Counted from the stretch's first letter, positions 16,906 through 25,440 are shown. The stretch is 64,000 nucleotides of DNA from Geobacter sp. UBA2189 (GCA_002328035.1 DCVL01000051.1:62001-126000); one strand, 5' to 3'. A program made the numbers and translations. The notes: a model not told the origin generated them from the sequence alone.

Positions 16906-17721
16906 ATGAAGCTGTTATATATCTTGCTGTTTTTACTGTTTTTAAACAGTCCTGCTTATCCTGGAGGAGATGGTAGTTTTGCCGTGGCAACAGCCCCTGT
17001 GCCGGTATTCAACTCAGTAGAGGCGGTATTATCACCTGCAAGCCTGAAACCGGATCGTTGTGGACAGATAAGGGAACTGGAGTTTATTGCATTTAAAGGC
17101 ACTGTTTTTAAAATCATTGATTCTATGAAAAAACCCACGGTTGTTTACGAGATTAACACCGATGACTATAAGGCTCCGAATGGTGTGCGGCTTTATGTTT
17201 CTGCAAAAAATGTGGATCTTAAGGCTCTTAGACCAAAAGATAGAACCCGCCCTTATCCTGAAAGGGAACAGATTCTGGAGCGGTTGAAAGCTTCTGTTGG
17301 ATTGCCCTATATATGGGGAGGAAATCTGAGCGAAGGTGTTGTCATGGAGGATAGGCGGATTTTTGCGGGTCTGGACTGCTCCGGTCTGCTATACGAGGCT
17401 ACAGAGGGTTACATCCCCAGGAATACAGCTCAACTGGTCTCTTTCGGGAATCCGGTGCCTGTTGGCAGATTAGGGGCAGGCGAGATTGAAAAGATGCTCC
17501 GTCCACTTGATCTGATAGTCTGGAAGGGGCATGTTATGGTTGTACTTGACAGCAAAATGCTTGTTGAAAGCATCCTTGACTGCCAGAAAAAATCGGGTGG
17601 AGTTGTAATCAGCCCGATCGGAAAAAGATTGCGCCAGATTATGAAAGAACGTGCGCCAGTAGACAACTGGCCGAGAGATAATCAAAAAGCGAAATTTTTT
17701 GTTGTTCGACGGTGGTTATGA
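16906..17721 (+). CDS. Secreted NlpC/P60 family peptidase
   Basis: A 271-residue exported protein: signal peptide MKLLYILLFLLFLNSPAYP (residues 1-19), an unrecognised SH3-like segment (about residues 25-110), then the NlpC/P60 domain with LPYIWGG, the catalytic Cys in AGLDCSGLLYEA and the His in WKGHVMVVL. Such enzymes cut murein stem peptides. The RNTAQLVSFG stretch after the cysteine helix is typical. GAGGATGG precedes the ATG. The stop abuts the stop of the uracil-DNA glycosylase gene with no gap (convergent). Confidence 0.85.
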   Translation: MKLLYILLFLLFLNSPAYPGGDGSFAVATAPVPVFNSVEAVLSPASLKPDRCGQIRELEFIAFKGTVFKIIDSMKKPTVVYEINTDDYKAPNGVRLYVSAKNVDLKALRPKDRTRPYPEREQILERLKASVGLPYIWGGNLSEGVVMEDRRIFAGLDCSGLLYEATEGYIPRNTAQLVSFGNPVPVGRLGAGEIEKMLRPLDLIVWKGHVMVVLDSKMLVESILDCQKKSGGVVISPIGKRLRQIMKERAPVDNWPRDNQKAKFFVVRRWL

Positions 17722-18471
17722 TTACCCTTGTCCCTGATTTTTTTCAGGCACAGGCAGATTCAATTTTTGCAGAACCTGCACCATATCACTCCAGACATCC
17801 CAGTAATATTGTTTGTTCCCCTTGTTACGCAGAAGAAAAGAGGGATGAAAGGTTGGCATAAGGGGGATCCCATGATAGAGATGAAACTTACCGCGCAACC
17901 TTGATATCGGTTCCTTGGTGTTCAATAGTGTCTGTGTTGCAAAGGTTCCAAGTGTAACAATCACCTCAGGTTTTATAATCTCTAACTGTTGTATGAGAAA
18001 CGGAGAACAGGAGGCTATCTCCTCTTTGTGTGGATTGCGGTTGGCAGGTGGTCTACATTTAAGAACGTTGCAGATGTATATTTCATCACGTGTAAAGCCG
18101 ATCGCACGAATAATCCTTGTCAGTATCCCGCCCGCCTCACCAACAAAAGGAATCCCTTGTCGATCTTCATCTGCACCAGGCGCTTCGCCTACAAATACCA
18201 GACGTGCTTTTTCGTTTCCGGCTCCAAAAACTAGGTTCTTCCGTGAACTGGATAGTGTGCATAGCTTGCAGTCGCCAATCTTCTGTCTCAGGGATTCCAG
18301 GGTTTCAGGAGGAGAGTCAGAGGTTCGCATTTGGGCATTAAACAGATCCGTGTTTATGTTCTTTTCTTTTGTTTCATCTGATTCTGGCAGTCCATCAATC
18401 CCACTCTCTGCAAGTTCTCTAAGATATTCCCTGACTGATTCGTAAAACGTTTGGCGGGACAGAGTCTCCAT
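17722..18471 (-). CDS. Type-4 uracil-DNA glycosylase
   Basis: A 249-residue iron-sulfur uracil-DNA glycosylase (family 4) that removes uracil from DNA in base excision repair. The catalytic-site motif GEAPGADEDRQGIPFVG is at about residues 97-113 and the second motif is HPSFLLR near residue 221. Cluster cysteines are seen in GDCKLCTLS and NVLKCRPP, with another in EIASCSPF. The N-terminal 60 residues are a variable Glu/Asp-rich extension. It is divergent from the zinc-PLC-like gene. Confidence 0.92.
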   Translation of the reverse strand: METLSRQTFYESVREYLRELAESGIDGLPESDETKEKNINTDLFNAQMRTSDSPPETLESLRQKIGDCKLCTLSSSRKNLVFGAGNEKARLVFVGEAPGADEDRQGIPFVGEAGGILTRIIRAIGFTRDEIYICNVLKCRPPANRNPHKEEIASCSPFLIQQLEIIKPEVIVTLGTFATQTLLNTKEPISRLRGKFHLYHGIPLMPTFHPSFLLRNKGNKQYYWDVWSDMVQVLQKLNLPVPEKNQGQG

Positions 18472-18511
18472 CGTTTATTCCTCACACTTGGCTTTTATAT
18501 TATTCTTGAGT

Positions 18512-19459
18512 ATGCTTGACAGTATGCGAATCATTATTGCAGCTATCCTGCTTGCGTTATTATCCCCGGATAATCTTTATGCCTGGGGCGGAGGAACCCA
18601 TCTGTTAATCGGGTTGGATGTCCTTTCACGACTACAGCAGTTGCCTCCACAGCTTGCCATATTGCTGGGTAAATATGCCAACGATTTTCTTTATGGTTGC
18701 CTGGCTGCTGATATAATTGTGGGCAAAAAATACACCCATTATATGCTTAACTGTCATCGCTGGCGAGTAGGCCAGCGACTGCTGCAGGCAGCACAGGACG
18801 ACCCCCAGCGGGCATGTGCTTATGGCTATCTCTGCCACCTGGCTGCGGATGTGGTGGCTCATAATTATTTTGTGCCTTACAAGACTATACGCTCCTTTTC
18901 AACTATTTCTTTGCGTCATACCTATTGGGAGCTTCGTTTTGAGTCATTTGTTGAGCCTCATATATGGGAGAAGGCTAAAGAGGTCTGTCAGGCAGGACGC
19001 CGACATGATGACGCACTGCTTAGCAGAGTGATGGCTCCCACACTTTTTTCTTTTTCCAATAGCAAGAGGATATTCAATTCCATTCTTCTTCTGTCACGTC
19101 TTGAGCGCTGGCAAAAGATGATCAGGACTTTATCCAGTCGTTCAGAACATAGATTGACGGCGGAAGACAGGGGGGAATATCTGGGATGTACAGTTGAAGT
19201 TGTAATGGATTTGATGATTCATGGTGAAGAGTCATTCTGCTGGATGACTGATCCGACAGGTGAATCAGCGCTGGAGGTTGCGGATGAGATGCGCCGTTAT
19301 CTCCGTTTTCTCTACAAGACAGGCCGTTTTACGAAGGAAGAGGGGATGGAGCGGGTTGAGTTTATTAAACCTACCTTAAGGCGTTCAATTCATCACCCTG
19401 AACTTCTGGAGATACTTAAAGGTGCCTGCCATGAGCCAAGCTCACCTTTTATCCTTTAG
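18512..19459 (+). CDS. Zinc-dependent phospholipase C-like exported protein
   Basis: A 315-residue protein with an N-terminal signal peptide (MLDSMRIIIAAILLALLS, cleaved near YAWG) and the histidine-rich pattern of bacterial zinc-dependent phospholipase C homologues: GGGTHLLIG, LAADIIVG, YTHYMLNCHRW, GYLCHLAADVVAHNYFV. The histidines and aspartates likely bind a trinuclear metal site. An upstream TTG at 18488 would lengthen it, but the ATG at 18512 (or 18524) better fits a signal peptide. The last 18 bases overlap the convergent coaBC stop region. Confidence 0.75.
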   Translation: MLDSMRIIIAAILLALLSPDNLYAWGGGTHLLIGLDVLSRLQQLPPQLAILLGKYANDFLYGCLAADIIVGKKYTHYMLNCHRWRVGQRLLQAAQDDPQRACAYGYLCHLAADVVAHNYFVPYKTIRSFSTISLRHTYWELRFESFVEPHIWEKAKEVCQAGRRHDDALLSRVMAPTLFSFSNSKRIFNSILLLSRLERWQKMIRTLSSRSEHRLTAEDRGEYLGCTVEVVMDLMIHGEESFCWMTDPTGESALEVADEMRRYLRFLYKTGRFTKEEGMERVEFIKPTLRRSIHHPELLEILKGACHEPSSPFIL

Positions 19460-20647
19460 CAGTGCTCCTGCCCGATCCAGTATAATATCAGCCAGTCGGG
19501 TTTTGGACATCAATTCCAGTGGTTCAACTGTTCCGTTCCGGTAGAGCAGTCTTGCTATATTGGTGCTTGTATTAAAACCCGCTCCTTCCTGGTTTATATC
19601 GTTTGCCACAATCATATCAAGATTCTTGGCGGTAAGTTTTGCAGTCGCATTAGTCTGTAGGTCGTTGGTCTCCGCAGCAAAACCGATTAGCAGAGGAGGT
19701 TTTTTCATCTGTCCAAGCTCGGTAAGAATATCCGGATTCTTTTCAAGTTCCAGTGTGAGATTTTTACCCCGTTTCTTGATCTTTTCATTACTCCTTAAGG
19801 CTGGCCGGTAATCGGCTACAGCTGCCGCTTTTATGATGACAGTGCAGGATTCTACCATGCTGAAGACAGCATCACGCATCTGGCATGCAGATTCCACGTT
19901 TATCAGCTCAATCCCCAAGGGAGGTTCCAGGCAGGTTGGCCCGCTTACAAGTATTACCCTGGCTCCACGATCTCTGGCTGTCTTGGCAAGGGCATAACCC
20001 ATCTTGCCGGATGAATGATTGGAGATGTAGCGGACAGGATCAAGCTCTTCCCTTGTTGGTCCGGCGGTAATCAGTATTGTTTCACCTTTAAGATCGGAAG
20101 GAGCCAGCAGTGCTGATGCCCTGTCAAAGATCCGTTCCGGCTTTGCCAAACGGCCGTTCCCTTCCCAGCCGCAAGCCAGGCTACCGGTTTCGGCATCTAC
20201 AAAATGATAGCCAAGTTCTCTCAATCTGGCTTCATTTTCCTTGTAAATCGGATTTTGGTACATATTGACATTCATGGCAGGTGCAATCAGAACTGGAGCC
20301 TTGGTAGCCATGATGGTGGTAGTTAGCAGGTCATCAGCTATACCGCCTGCAATCTTGCCGATTATATTGGCTGTCGCAGGCGCTATCAATACAATTTCCG
20401 CTCTGTCGGCCAGTGAGATATGACCAATTTCCTGTTCCTGAATCAGATTGAACAGTTCGGTATGCACCGGATTGCATGAAAGGGTCTGAAAGGTTAGTGG
20501 AGTCACAAATTCAGTGGCTGCTTTTGTCATTACAACATGAACATTGGCTCCTGCTTTTGTCAAAAGCCGCAATAGTTCAACCGACTTATAAACGGCGATA
20601 CCGCCGGTTACTCCCAACAGGATGGTTTTTCCATTCAGATAAGTCAT
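19442..20647 (-). CDS. coaBC: Phosphopantothenoylcysteine decarboxylase / phosphopantothenate-cysteine ligase
   Basis: A 401-residue bifunctional coenzyme A biosynthesis enzyme. The N-terminal flavoprotein CoaC half has GVTGGIAVYKS, the catalytic His in IGHISLADRAE, and PAMNVNMY. The C-terminal CoaB half begins at about residue 190 with ITAGPTREELDPVRYISNHSSG and includes the KIKKRG loop. The two halves couple cysteine to phosphopantothenate and decarboxylate the product. It follows the MBL gene by 5 bases. The end overlaps the plus-strand gene by 18 bases in antisense. Confidence 0.95.
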   Translation of the reverse strand: MTYLNGKTILLGVTGGIAVYKSVELLRLLTKAGANVHVVMTKAATEFVTPLTFQTLSCNPVHTELFNLIQEQEIGHISLADRAEIVLIAPATANIIGKIAGGIADDLLTTTIMATKAPVLIAPAMNVNMYQNPIYKENEARLRELGYHFVDAETGSLACGWEGNGRLAKPERIFDRASALLAPSDLKGETILITAGPTREELDPVRYISNHSSGKMGYALAKTARDRGARVILVSGPTCLEPPLGIELINVESACQMRDAVFSMVESCTVIIKAAAVADYRPALRSNEKIKKRGKNLTLELEKNPDILTELGQMKKPPLLIGFAAETNDLQTNATAKLTAKNLDMIVANDINQEGAGFNTSTNIARLLYRNGTVEPLELMSKTRLADIILDRAGALLKDKR

Positions 20648-20652
20648 ATAAT

Positions 20653-21279
20653 TTAGTCCAGGTATGGATTGTGCCGCTTTTCGTGGCCAATGGTTGTTGC
20701 TGAGCCGTGGCCAGGGTATACCTTAACCTGTTCAGGCAGCAAAAAAAGTTTTTCCTTTATGGATTCAAGCAGTTGTGTAAGAGAGCCGCCAGGCAGGTCT
20801 GTCCTGCCAATGCTGTCGGCAAAGAGTGTGTCGCCGGAAATCAGCATCTTTTCCTCTTCAATATACAGGCAGCAACCGCCTGCTGTGTGACCGGGGGTAT
20901 GGATAACCTTTATCCTTTGCCTTCCGAAGCATATAAATGAGCTGTCTTCAAGAAGCTTGTCCGCCGGCGGAGAGTTTTCTCCATGCAGTCCGTACATTTT
21001 GGCAACACGGGCAACATCTCCAAGCATCCCTGCATCTGCCGGATGAATATGAAGTGTAGCGCCGGTGGCCTGGAACATCTGCGAGTTTCCGCCTACATGA
21101 TCAAAATGTCCGTGGGTGTTTACTATGGTAACAGGATTAAGATTGAGCTGCTTGAGTCTTGAAAGGATCCTTTCGGCCTCGTCACCAGGATCAATAACAA
21201 CAGCCTCTCTGGTCTCTTCACATCCCAGTATATAACAATTAACTCCCAATGCCCCGACTAAAACTGTATCAAACAGCAT
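20653..21279 (-). CDS. MBL-fold hydrolase, glyoxalase II-like
   Basis: A 208-residue metallo-beta-lactamase-fold hydrolase. The dinuclear metal motif NTHGHFDHVGG is at about residues 54-64, the third-site His in HTPGHTAGG near residue 128, Asp in ISGDTLF, and the last His in VYPGHGS. The size and motif set match the short YcbL/GloB-like hydrolases. It is the first gene of a two-gene unit with coaBC. Confidence 0.88.
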   Translation of the reverse strand: MLFDTVLVGALGVNCYILGCEETREAVVIDPGDEAERILSRLKQLNLNPVTIVNTHGHFDHVGGNSQMFQATGATLHIHPADAGMLGDVARVAKMYGLHGENSPPADKLLEDSSFICFGRQRIKVIHTPGHTAGGCCLYIEEEKMLISGDTLFADSIGRTDLPGGSLTQLLESIKEKLFLLPEQVKVYPGHGSATTIGHEKRHNPYLD

Positions 21280-21421
21280 GAATGCTTACCTCTCGCTGAT
21301 ATTAATAACGACACAGAGGCTTGCCGCTGAGCCGGTTTGGTGATATCTTCCTAGCAGCATTACTTTTCGTAGTAATCTTGTACCAGTAGCTCTAAATCCA
21401 TTATTGTAAAGGAGAGAACCG

Positions 21422-21580
21422 ATGCAAAAGTATGTCTGCACAATCTGTCAGTATGAGTATGACCCGGAAATGGGTGACCCTGATCACGGTATTGCCCCCG
21501 GCACAGCCTTTGAAGACCTGCCTGCTGATTGGTGCTGTCCTTTGTGTGGCGCTGACAAAGGTGCTTTTGAGGCGATGTAG
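21422..21580 (+). CDS. Rubredoxin
   Basis: A 52-residue protein with the rubredoxin iron site: CTIC at residues 6-9 and CPLCG at residues 39-43, separated by the usual acidic segment EYDPEMGDPDHGI and FEDLPADWCCP. It carries one Fe(SCys)4 centre and moves single electrons in the cytoplasm, for example to oxygen or peroxide detoxification enzymes. AAAGGAGAG lies eight bases before the ATG. It is transcribed away from the gloB-like gene and ends in a hairpin. Confidence 0.95.
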   Translation: MQKYVCTICQYEYDPEMGDPDHGIAPGTAFEDLPADWCCPLCGADKGAFEAM

Positions 21581-21590
21581 TCGAGTATGA

Positions 21591-21616
21591 GATGGGCAGG
21601 TTTAACCCTGCCCATG
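21591..21616 (+). terminator. Possible terminator after rubredoxin
   Basis: A nine-base-pair GC-rich stem (21592-21600 with 21607-21615) begins 11 bases after the rubredoxin stop and ends just before the convergent aminotransferase gene. It lacks a proper T-run (CTCTCTCTT follows), so termination strength is uncertain. Confidence 0.45.
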
Positions 21617-21623
21617 CTCTCTC

Positions 21624-22688
21624 TTATCTTATTTCCAGACCCAGAACAGAAAGAAACTCATCAAGTTCCTCTGGCTGCATATCGCCCATATGGGCAATGC
21701 GAAATGTCTGCCCCTTTATCTTTCCGTAGCCATCATCAAAGGCGTAACCTTTATCTCCAAGGTTTTTCTTGATTGCTGCAAGATCAATATCACGGCTGTT
21801 AATCACGCTGGTCAGGGTTATTGATCTGGCGCCTTCGGGAGCAAATAATTCAAATCCTAGTTCCTTTGCCCATCGTCTGGTTTTTTCAGCCATTTTAAGG
21901 TGGCGAGACCAGCGAGCATCCAACCCTTCTTCAAAGAAACGAGCCAGTTGGCAATCAAGGCCGTAAATCAATGAGATACATGGGGTTGAAGGGGTGTTGT
22001 CCTTATCGTCGTTTGTGGCAAATTCCATAAAATCAAAATAGTAACCGCGGTTTTCTACCTTTTTGGCTCTTTCAAGCGCCTTTTCTGTTGCGGTAAATAC
22101 AGCAAGTCCTGGGGGGAGGGCGAATGCCTTCTGTACTCCGAAGATGCAGCAGTCAATACCCAGTTCGTCAAGAGGAATACTCATGGCGCTCATGGATGAA
22201 ACAGTATCAATTATAGAGACCACATCAGGATATTTCCGCAAGACTTCTGCTATTTCAGGTAGCGGAGAAAGGACTCCGGTTGATGTCTCATTATGGATCA
22301 AGGTAATACAATCGTATTTACCGGTTGTCAGGGCTGAATCCACCAATTCAGCTGTAACAGGCTGGCCCCAGGGTACCTTGAATGCGTCTGCCTCTTTGCC
22401 ACAGCGTTTTGTGACATCGTGCCATTTATCTGAAAAAGCGCCATTACAAAAATTGGCGCACCTGCCTTTTACCAGATTTCGTACCGCTCCCTCCATTACC
22501 CCGAAGGCGCTTGATGTGGCCAGAAACACCCTGCTTTCTGTCATCATCAGTTTCTTCAGATTTGCCTTCACCCTTCCGTGCAGTTCGGCATATTCCTTCA
22601 TCCTATGTCCTATCATTGGTTGAGACATTGCCGCAAAGACCTCTGATGAGACATTCACAGGTCCAGGGATAAAAAGTTTCTTTGCCAT
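21624..22688 (-). CDS. Class V PLP-dependent aminotransferase (alanine-glyoxylate type)
   Basis: A 354-residue fold-type I PLP enzyme. It begins with the family signature FIPGPVNV (residues 6-13), contains IIDTVSSMSAMSIPLDELG, and the PLP lysine lies in FGVQKAFALPPG near residue 190. It resembles serine-pyruvate/alanine-glyoxylate aminotransferases and phosphoserine-type enzymes; the substrate is not fixed by sequence. It is convergent with rubredoxin and follows a small acidic gene and trxB on the same strand. Confidence 0.88.
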   Translation of the reverse strand: MAKKLFIPGPVNVSSEVFAAMSQPMIGHRMKEYAELHGRVKANLKKLMMTESRVFLATSSAFGVMEGAVRNLVKGRCANFCNGAFSDKWHDVTKRCGKEADAFKVPWGQPVTAELVDSALTTGKYDCITLIHNETSTGVLSPLPEIAEVLRKYPDVVSIIDTVSSMSAMSIPLDELGIDCCIFGVQKAFALPPGLAVFTATEKALERAKKVENRGYYFDFMEFATNDDKDNTPSTPCISLIYGLDCQLARFFEEGLDARWSRHLKMAEKTRRWAKELGFELFAPEGARSITLTSVINSRDIDLAAIKKNLGDKGYAFDDGYGKIKGQTFRIAHMGDMQPEELDEFLSVLGLEIR

Positions 22689-22721
22689 TGTTTTAAGCTC
22701 CAGTTAAAAAATAATGAAAGT

Positions 22722-22892
22722 TCAAAGTTCTTCAAAATCCTCTTCAGTTTCTGAGGAGACAGGAATTTCTTCCGTATAATCTGTATGCTCCTCCTTGATA
22801 CCCTTTATAAATCGATGGTTGTCCTCCAGGTTTCTGGCTATGTCCTGAAGCAGACGTTCCAGAATCTCATCCTTTGGAGTGTCAATAGTCAT
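22722..22892 (-). CDS. Small acidic protein of unknown function
   Basis: A 56-residue reading frame starting ATG at 22892, 8 bases after the trxB stop, and ending TGA at 22722, 33 bases before the aminotransferase start. The N-terminal half is an amphipathic helix (DEILERLLQDIARNLED); the C-terminal half is very acidic (SETEEDFEEL). No clear family and no strong ribosome-binding site are seen, but the frame fills almost exactly the space between two co-oriented genes and its amino-acid pattern looks protein-like. Confidence 0.55.
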   Translation of the reverse strand: MTIDTPKDEILERLLQDIARNLEDNHRFIKGIKEEHTDYTEEIPVSSETEEDFEEL

Positions 22893-22900
22893 GGAAGAAT

Positions 22901-23875
22901 CTAGCCGCTCAGACCATCAAGAAAACGCTCCGCATCCAGAGCCGCCATGCAGCCGCTACCGGCAGAGGTAATGGCCTGCTGGTAGATATGATCCTGTACA
23001 TCTCCGGCGGCAAAGACGCCAGGAACAGATGTCTGGGTAGCAAACCCATCTGAACCGCCAACCGTTTTTATGTATCCTCCGCTCATTTCCAGTTGTCCTT
23101 CAAAGATGGAGGTATTCGGGGAATGACCGATTGCTATAAATACGCCGTCCACTGAAATCTCTTTTGTTGAGCCATCACGGAGATCCTTTATTCTCATACC
23201 GGTTACTCCCATGGCATCACCAAGAACCTCATCAAGAACGTGAAACCACTCAATAGTAACCTTTCCTTCTGCAGCTTTGGCCTTCAGCTTGTCAGAAAGG
23301 ATTTTCTCAGAACGGAACTGATCCCTGCGGTGTACAACGGTTACATGGCTGGCTATATTTGCCAGATAAAGAGCCTCTTCAACCGCAGTATTGCCGCCGC
23401 CTATAACTGCAACCGGCTTGTTCCGGTAGAAAAATCCATCACATGTTGCACAGGCAGATACCCCTTTCCCCTTGTAGGCTTCTTCTGAAGGCAGCCCAAG
23501 ATAACGGGCAGAGGCACCGGTAGCTATTACAAGTGCGTCACAGGTGTAGGTTTTGCCGCTGTCCCCGATCAGGCTTAATGGGCGTTTCTTAAGGTCAGCG
23601 GCTACAATGGAGTCATATATAATCTGCGTATTAAAACGTTCGGCATGTTGTCTCATCCGTTCCATAAGATCAGGACCTTGCACACCTTCAAAATCTCCAG
23701 GCCAATTATCAACTTCGGTCGTGGTGGTCAATTGTCCACCCGGTTGCAATCCGGCGATAAGCGCTGGACCCAGATTTGCCCTTGCTCCATAAATGGCTGC
23801 AGTATATCCGGCAGGACCGGAGCCAAGAACAATAAGACGATGATGTTCTGCTTCTGATGCCATACTTCCTCCCAT
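22901..23875 (-). CDS. trxB: Thioredoxin-disulfide reductase
   Basis: A 324-residue flavoprotein that passes electrons from NADPH to thioredoxin. It has the FAD motif GSGPAGYTAAIYGARA (about residues 18-33), the redox disulfide CATCDGFF (about 142-149), the NADPH motif GGGNTAVEEA and the C-terminal FAD motif FAAGDVQD. The start at 23875 has GGGAGGAAG just upstream; a second ATG four codons later is possible. The flagellin-module terminator lies immediately upstream. Confidence 0.95.
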   Translation of the reverse strand: MGGSMASEAEHHRLIVLGSGPAGYTAAIYGARANLGPALIAGLQPGGQLTTTTEVDNWPGDFEGVQGPDLMERMRQHAERFNTQIIYDSIVAADLKKRPLSLIGDSGKTYTCDALVIATGASARYLGLPSEEAYKGKGVSACATCDGFFYRNKPVAVIGGGNTAVEEALYLANIASHVTVVHRRDQFRSEKILSDKLKAKAAEGKVTIEWFHVLDEVLGDAMGVTGMRIKDLRDGSTKEISVDGVFIAIGHSPNTSIFEGQLEMSGGYIKTVGGSDGFATQTSVPGVFAAGDVQDHIYQQAITSAGSGCMAALDAERFLDGLSG

Positions 23876-23884
23876 AAAATAAAA

Positions 23885-23913
23885 CTATCCCCTGCAAATT
23901 TTGCAGAGGATAG
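23885..23913 (-). terminator. Terminator of the flbT-flaF unit
   Basis: An interrupted 12-bp inverted repeat (23885-23897 with 23901-23913, one mismatch, three-base loop) is followed on the minus strand by TTTTATTTTA. It lies 34 bases after the flaF stop and 10 bases before the trxB start, so trxB needs readthrough or its own promoter. Confidence 0.7.
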
Positions 23914-23946
23914 CAGGTATTACAGAAATTGTCACCACTGTTGCAA

Positions 23947-24324
23947 TTAGTGGGGGGTAGTCCTTAAACCGGCTGCAATATTGAAATCAATGTCTATAAT
24001 AATATCGAGTTTTTCTTTGTCAGGATGTGCCAAAACTTCAAAGAGGCGTTTATCAACGAATAAGCTTAGATTAAGAATGTCCTGACGAAGGTTTTTGGGT
24101 AGAGGATTTTCAGGATCAGAGAGTTCGGCCTGAAAAAAACTCCATATTTTTTGATTGAATTTTATTGATTCTAATAATTTTGCATCCCTATCAGGTTCAT
24201 TCCAGTTTTCCTGCACCTGTTTCAGCATGAGTCCTGCGCGGGTTAAAACAGAAGCTTCGAGCTCCCTGCCGGAAAGAGTCTCTTTTTGCATTGAGTTATA
24301 GGCGTTAGCTGGATTCTGGTACAT
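23947..24324 (-). CDS. flaF: Flagellar biosynthesis regulator FlaF
   Basis: A 125-residue protein matching FlaF: NAYNSMQKETLSGRELEA near the N-terminus, KFNQKIWSFFQAEL in the middle and PLPKNLRQDILNLSLFVDKR near the C-terminus. FlaF promotes flagellin production or secretion and works opposite FlbT in alphaproteobacteria. The ATG at 24324 is preferred, since AGGAG lies 10 bases upstream; an ATG at 24345 has none. It overlaps the end of flbT by 20 bases. Confidence 0.85.
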   Translation of the reverse strand: MYQNPANAYNSMQKETLSGRELEASVLTRAGLMLKQVQENWNEPDRDAKLLESIKFNQKIWSFFQAELSDPENPLPKNLRQDILNLSLFVDKRLFEVLAHPDKEKLDIIIDIDFNIAAGLRTTPH

Positions 24325-24703
24325 AATTAAGAAGCTCCTCTTCATACTGGATTAGTTTTTGAGCCTGTTTCAGGGCCTGATAATATTTGCCATCAAGGAT
24401 ATAAGCAGTGACAGAGGAAATCAAGTCTTTCATGCTTGGTACTGCAAGCAAGAGTTCTGCAACCAGATCTCCGTACATTCTTGCCAGTTCCAGATTCGGC
24501 ACCTCTCCAAGATACATTAGCTGAATGATGAGATATATTTTTTTGCAGTAGCTATCGGCCTGTTCTTCTGTAAGAATATCCTTTTCCCTGAGAATAGGAA
24601 CGCTATTTTCTATGGATAGCAACGCACCTGTAGAGCCGTTGGTAATTACCGCCCCACCGATAATAACTTTTTCGTTTGGCTTCAATGCTAGTTTAAGTGA
24701 CAT
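24305..24703 (-). CDS. flbT: Flagellin post-transcriptional regulator FlbT
   Basis: A 132-residue protein of the FlbT family: LKLALKPNEKVIIGGAVITNG at the N-terminus and a mid-region IYLIIQLMYLG helix. In Caulobacter FlbT binds the flagellin mRNA leader and lowers its stability when the basal body is incomplete. Here flbT lies directly downstream of the flagellin gene, with flaF overlapping its 3' end, the same pairing seen in alphaproteobacteria. A hairpin in the flagellin leader is a candidate target. Confidence 0.85.
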   Translation of the reverse strand: MSLKLALKPNEKVIIGGAVITNGSTGALLSIENSVPILREKDILTEEQADSYCKKIYLIIQLMYLGEVPNLELARMYGDLVAELLLAVPSMKDLISSVTAYILDGKYYQALKQAQKLIQYEEELLNYVPESS

Positions 24704-24709
24704 TGTGAG

Positions 24710-25381
24710 TTATGGCTGCAACAAGGCTTGTGTGACTTCATCGCTTAAGGATGAGAGCTGGATGCCAGTCTGTTCAAGGTTAACAATTGCAGACTGAACC
24801 TGATTGTCACTGCTGTCTGATTGCAATGCAGGTACTGCTGATGGCATCATCTGACCATTCTGGCTGAACATGGCCTCCCACATACTTCTGACTTTTTCGT
24901 ATACCGGCTGTGGAGGTGGCGGAACCATCAGGCTTTCGATCTCCTTACGGAGTGACATGTAGCTCATCAGCAGCTCTCTCCGTTCCATGCTTTCAATGGG
25001 ATAAGGAGGATAGTTTTTTACAATGGTCATAAGACTGCCCTGCATCTGAGCTACCTGTTCTGCTGCCATGTTCAGGTTTTCATTTGTTTGACGAACCCCC
25101 TTTACAAGGTTGTTAAGGCGGGCATGCATCTGTTCAATTGCCTTAACGGTATCAAGATTCTTTACTGTGTTGGTTGACTTGATGTTCACCGTATCTGAAG
25201 GAGAAGGAACCGTCGTTTCTCTACTCTGTAGCTTATAAACCTGTAAGGAGGCTGAGGAAGCTATTTCAGCTTCCTTTGAGACAGCTGACTGCTGTTCAGG
25301 AGCTTGTTGAGCAGAAACAGTTGGTTGCTGTTTATTATATGTTGAGATCTCTGTTGCCTGATTTATAGAATTTATTTCCAT
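24710..25381 (-). CDS. Unknown protein of the flagellin module, coiled-coil-like
   Basis: A 223-residue protein not recognised. Residues 1-75 are Ser/Thr/Gln-rich and probably disordered; residues 80-120 (VKAIEQMHARLNNLVKGVRQTNENLNMAAEQVAQMQ) look coiled-coil, and a helical segment with a PPPPQP linker follows. Low-complexity N-terminus, coiled coil and position between flagellin and flbT suggest a flagellar filament or chaperone accessory protein, by context only. A run of nine G bases six bases upstream of the ATG serves as the ribosome-binding site. Confidence 0.65.
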   Translation of the reverse strand: MEINSINQATEISTYNKQQPTVSAQQAPEQQSAVSKEAEIASSASLQVYKLQSRETTVPSPSDTVNIKSTNTVKNLDTVKAIEQMHARLNNLVKGVRQTNENLNMAAEQVAQMQGSLMTIVKNYPPYPIESMERRELLMSYMSLRKEIESLMVPPPPQPVYEKVRSMWEAMFSQNGQMMPSAVPALQSDSSDNQVQSAIVNLEQTGIQLSSLSDEVTQALLQP

Positions 25382-25387
25382 GTTTTA

Positions 25388-25396
25388 CCCCCCCCC
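25388..25396 (-). repeat. Homopolymeric G9 tract in the ribosome-binding region
   Basis: Nine consecutive G on the minus strand (C on plus) occupy the Shine-Dalgarno position 6 bases before the ATG at 25381. Such tracts can change length by slipped-strand mispairing, which here would alter ribosome-binding spacing. Confidence 0.7.
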
Positions 25397-25417
25397 ATAC
25401 TGACCGGTTAAACAAAA

Positions 25418-25440
25418 CAGGGGGGACTAAATCCCCCCTG
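25418..25440 (-). terminator. Flagellin terminator
   Basis: A nine-base-pair, six-G/C stem (25418-25426 with 25432-25440, five-base loop) followed on the minus strand by TTTTGTTT. It begins 39 bases after the flagellin stop and separates flagellin from the downstream gene. Confidence 0.85.

Noticed and set aside
17915..18445. 176-codon plus-strand frame opposite the uracil-DNA glycosylase
   Set aside because: Antisense shadow of a gene with intact catalytic motifs.
22063..22623. 186-codon plus-strand frame opposite the class V aminotransferase
   Set aside because: Complement of a well-supported enzyme; Ser/Pro-rich shadow.
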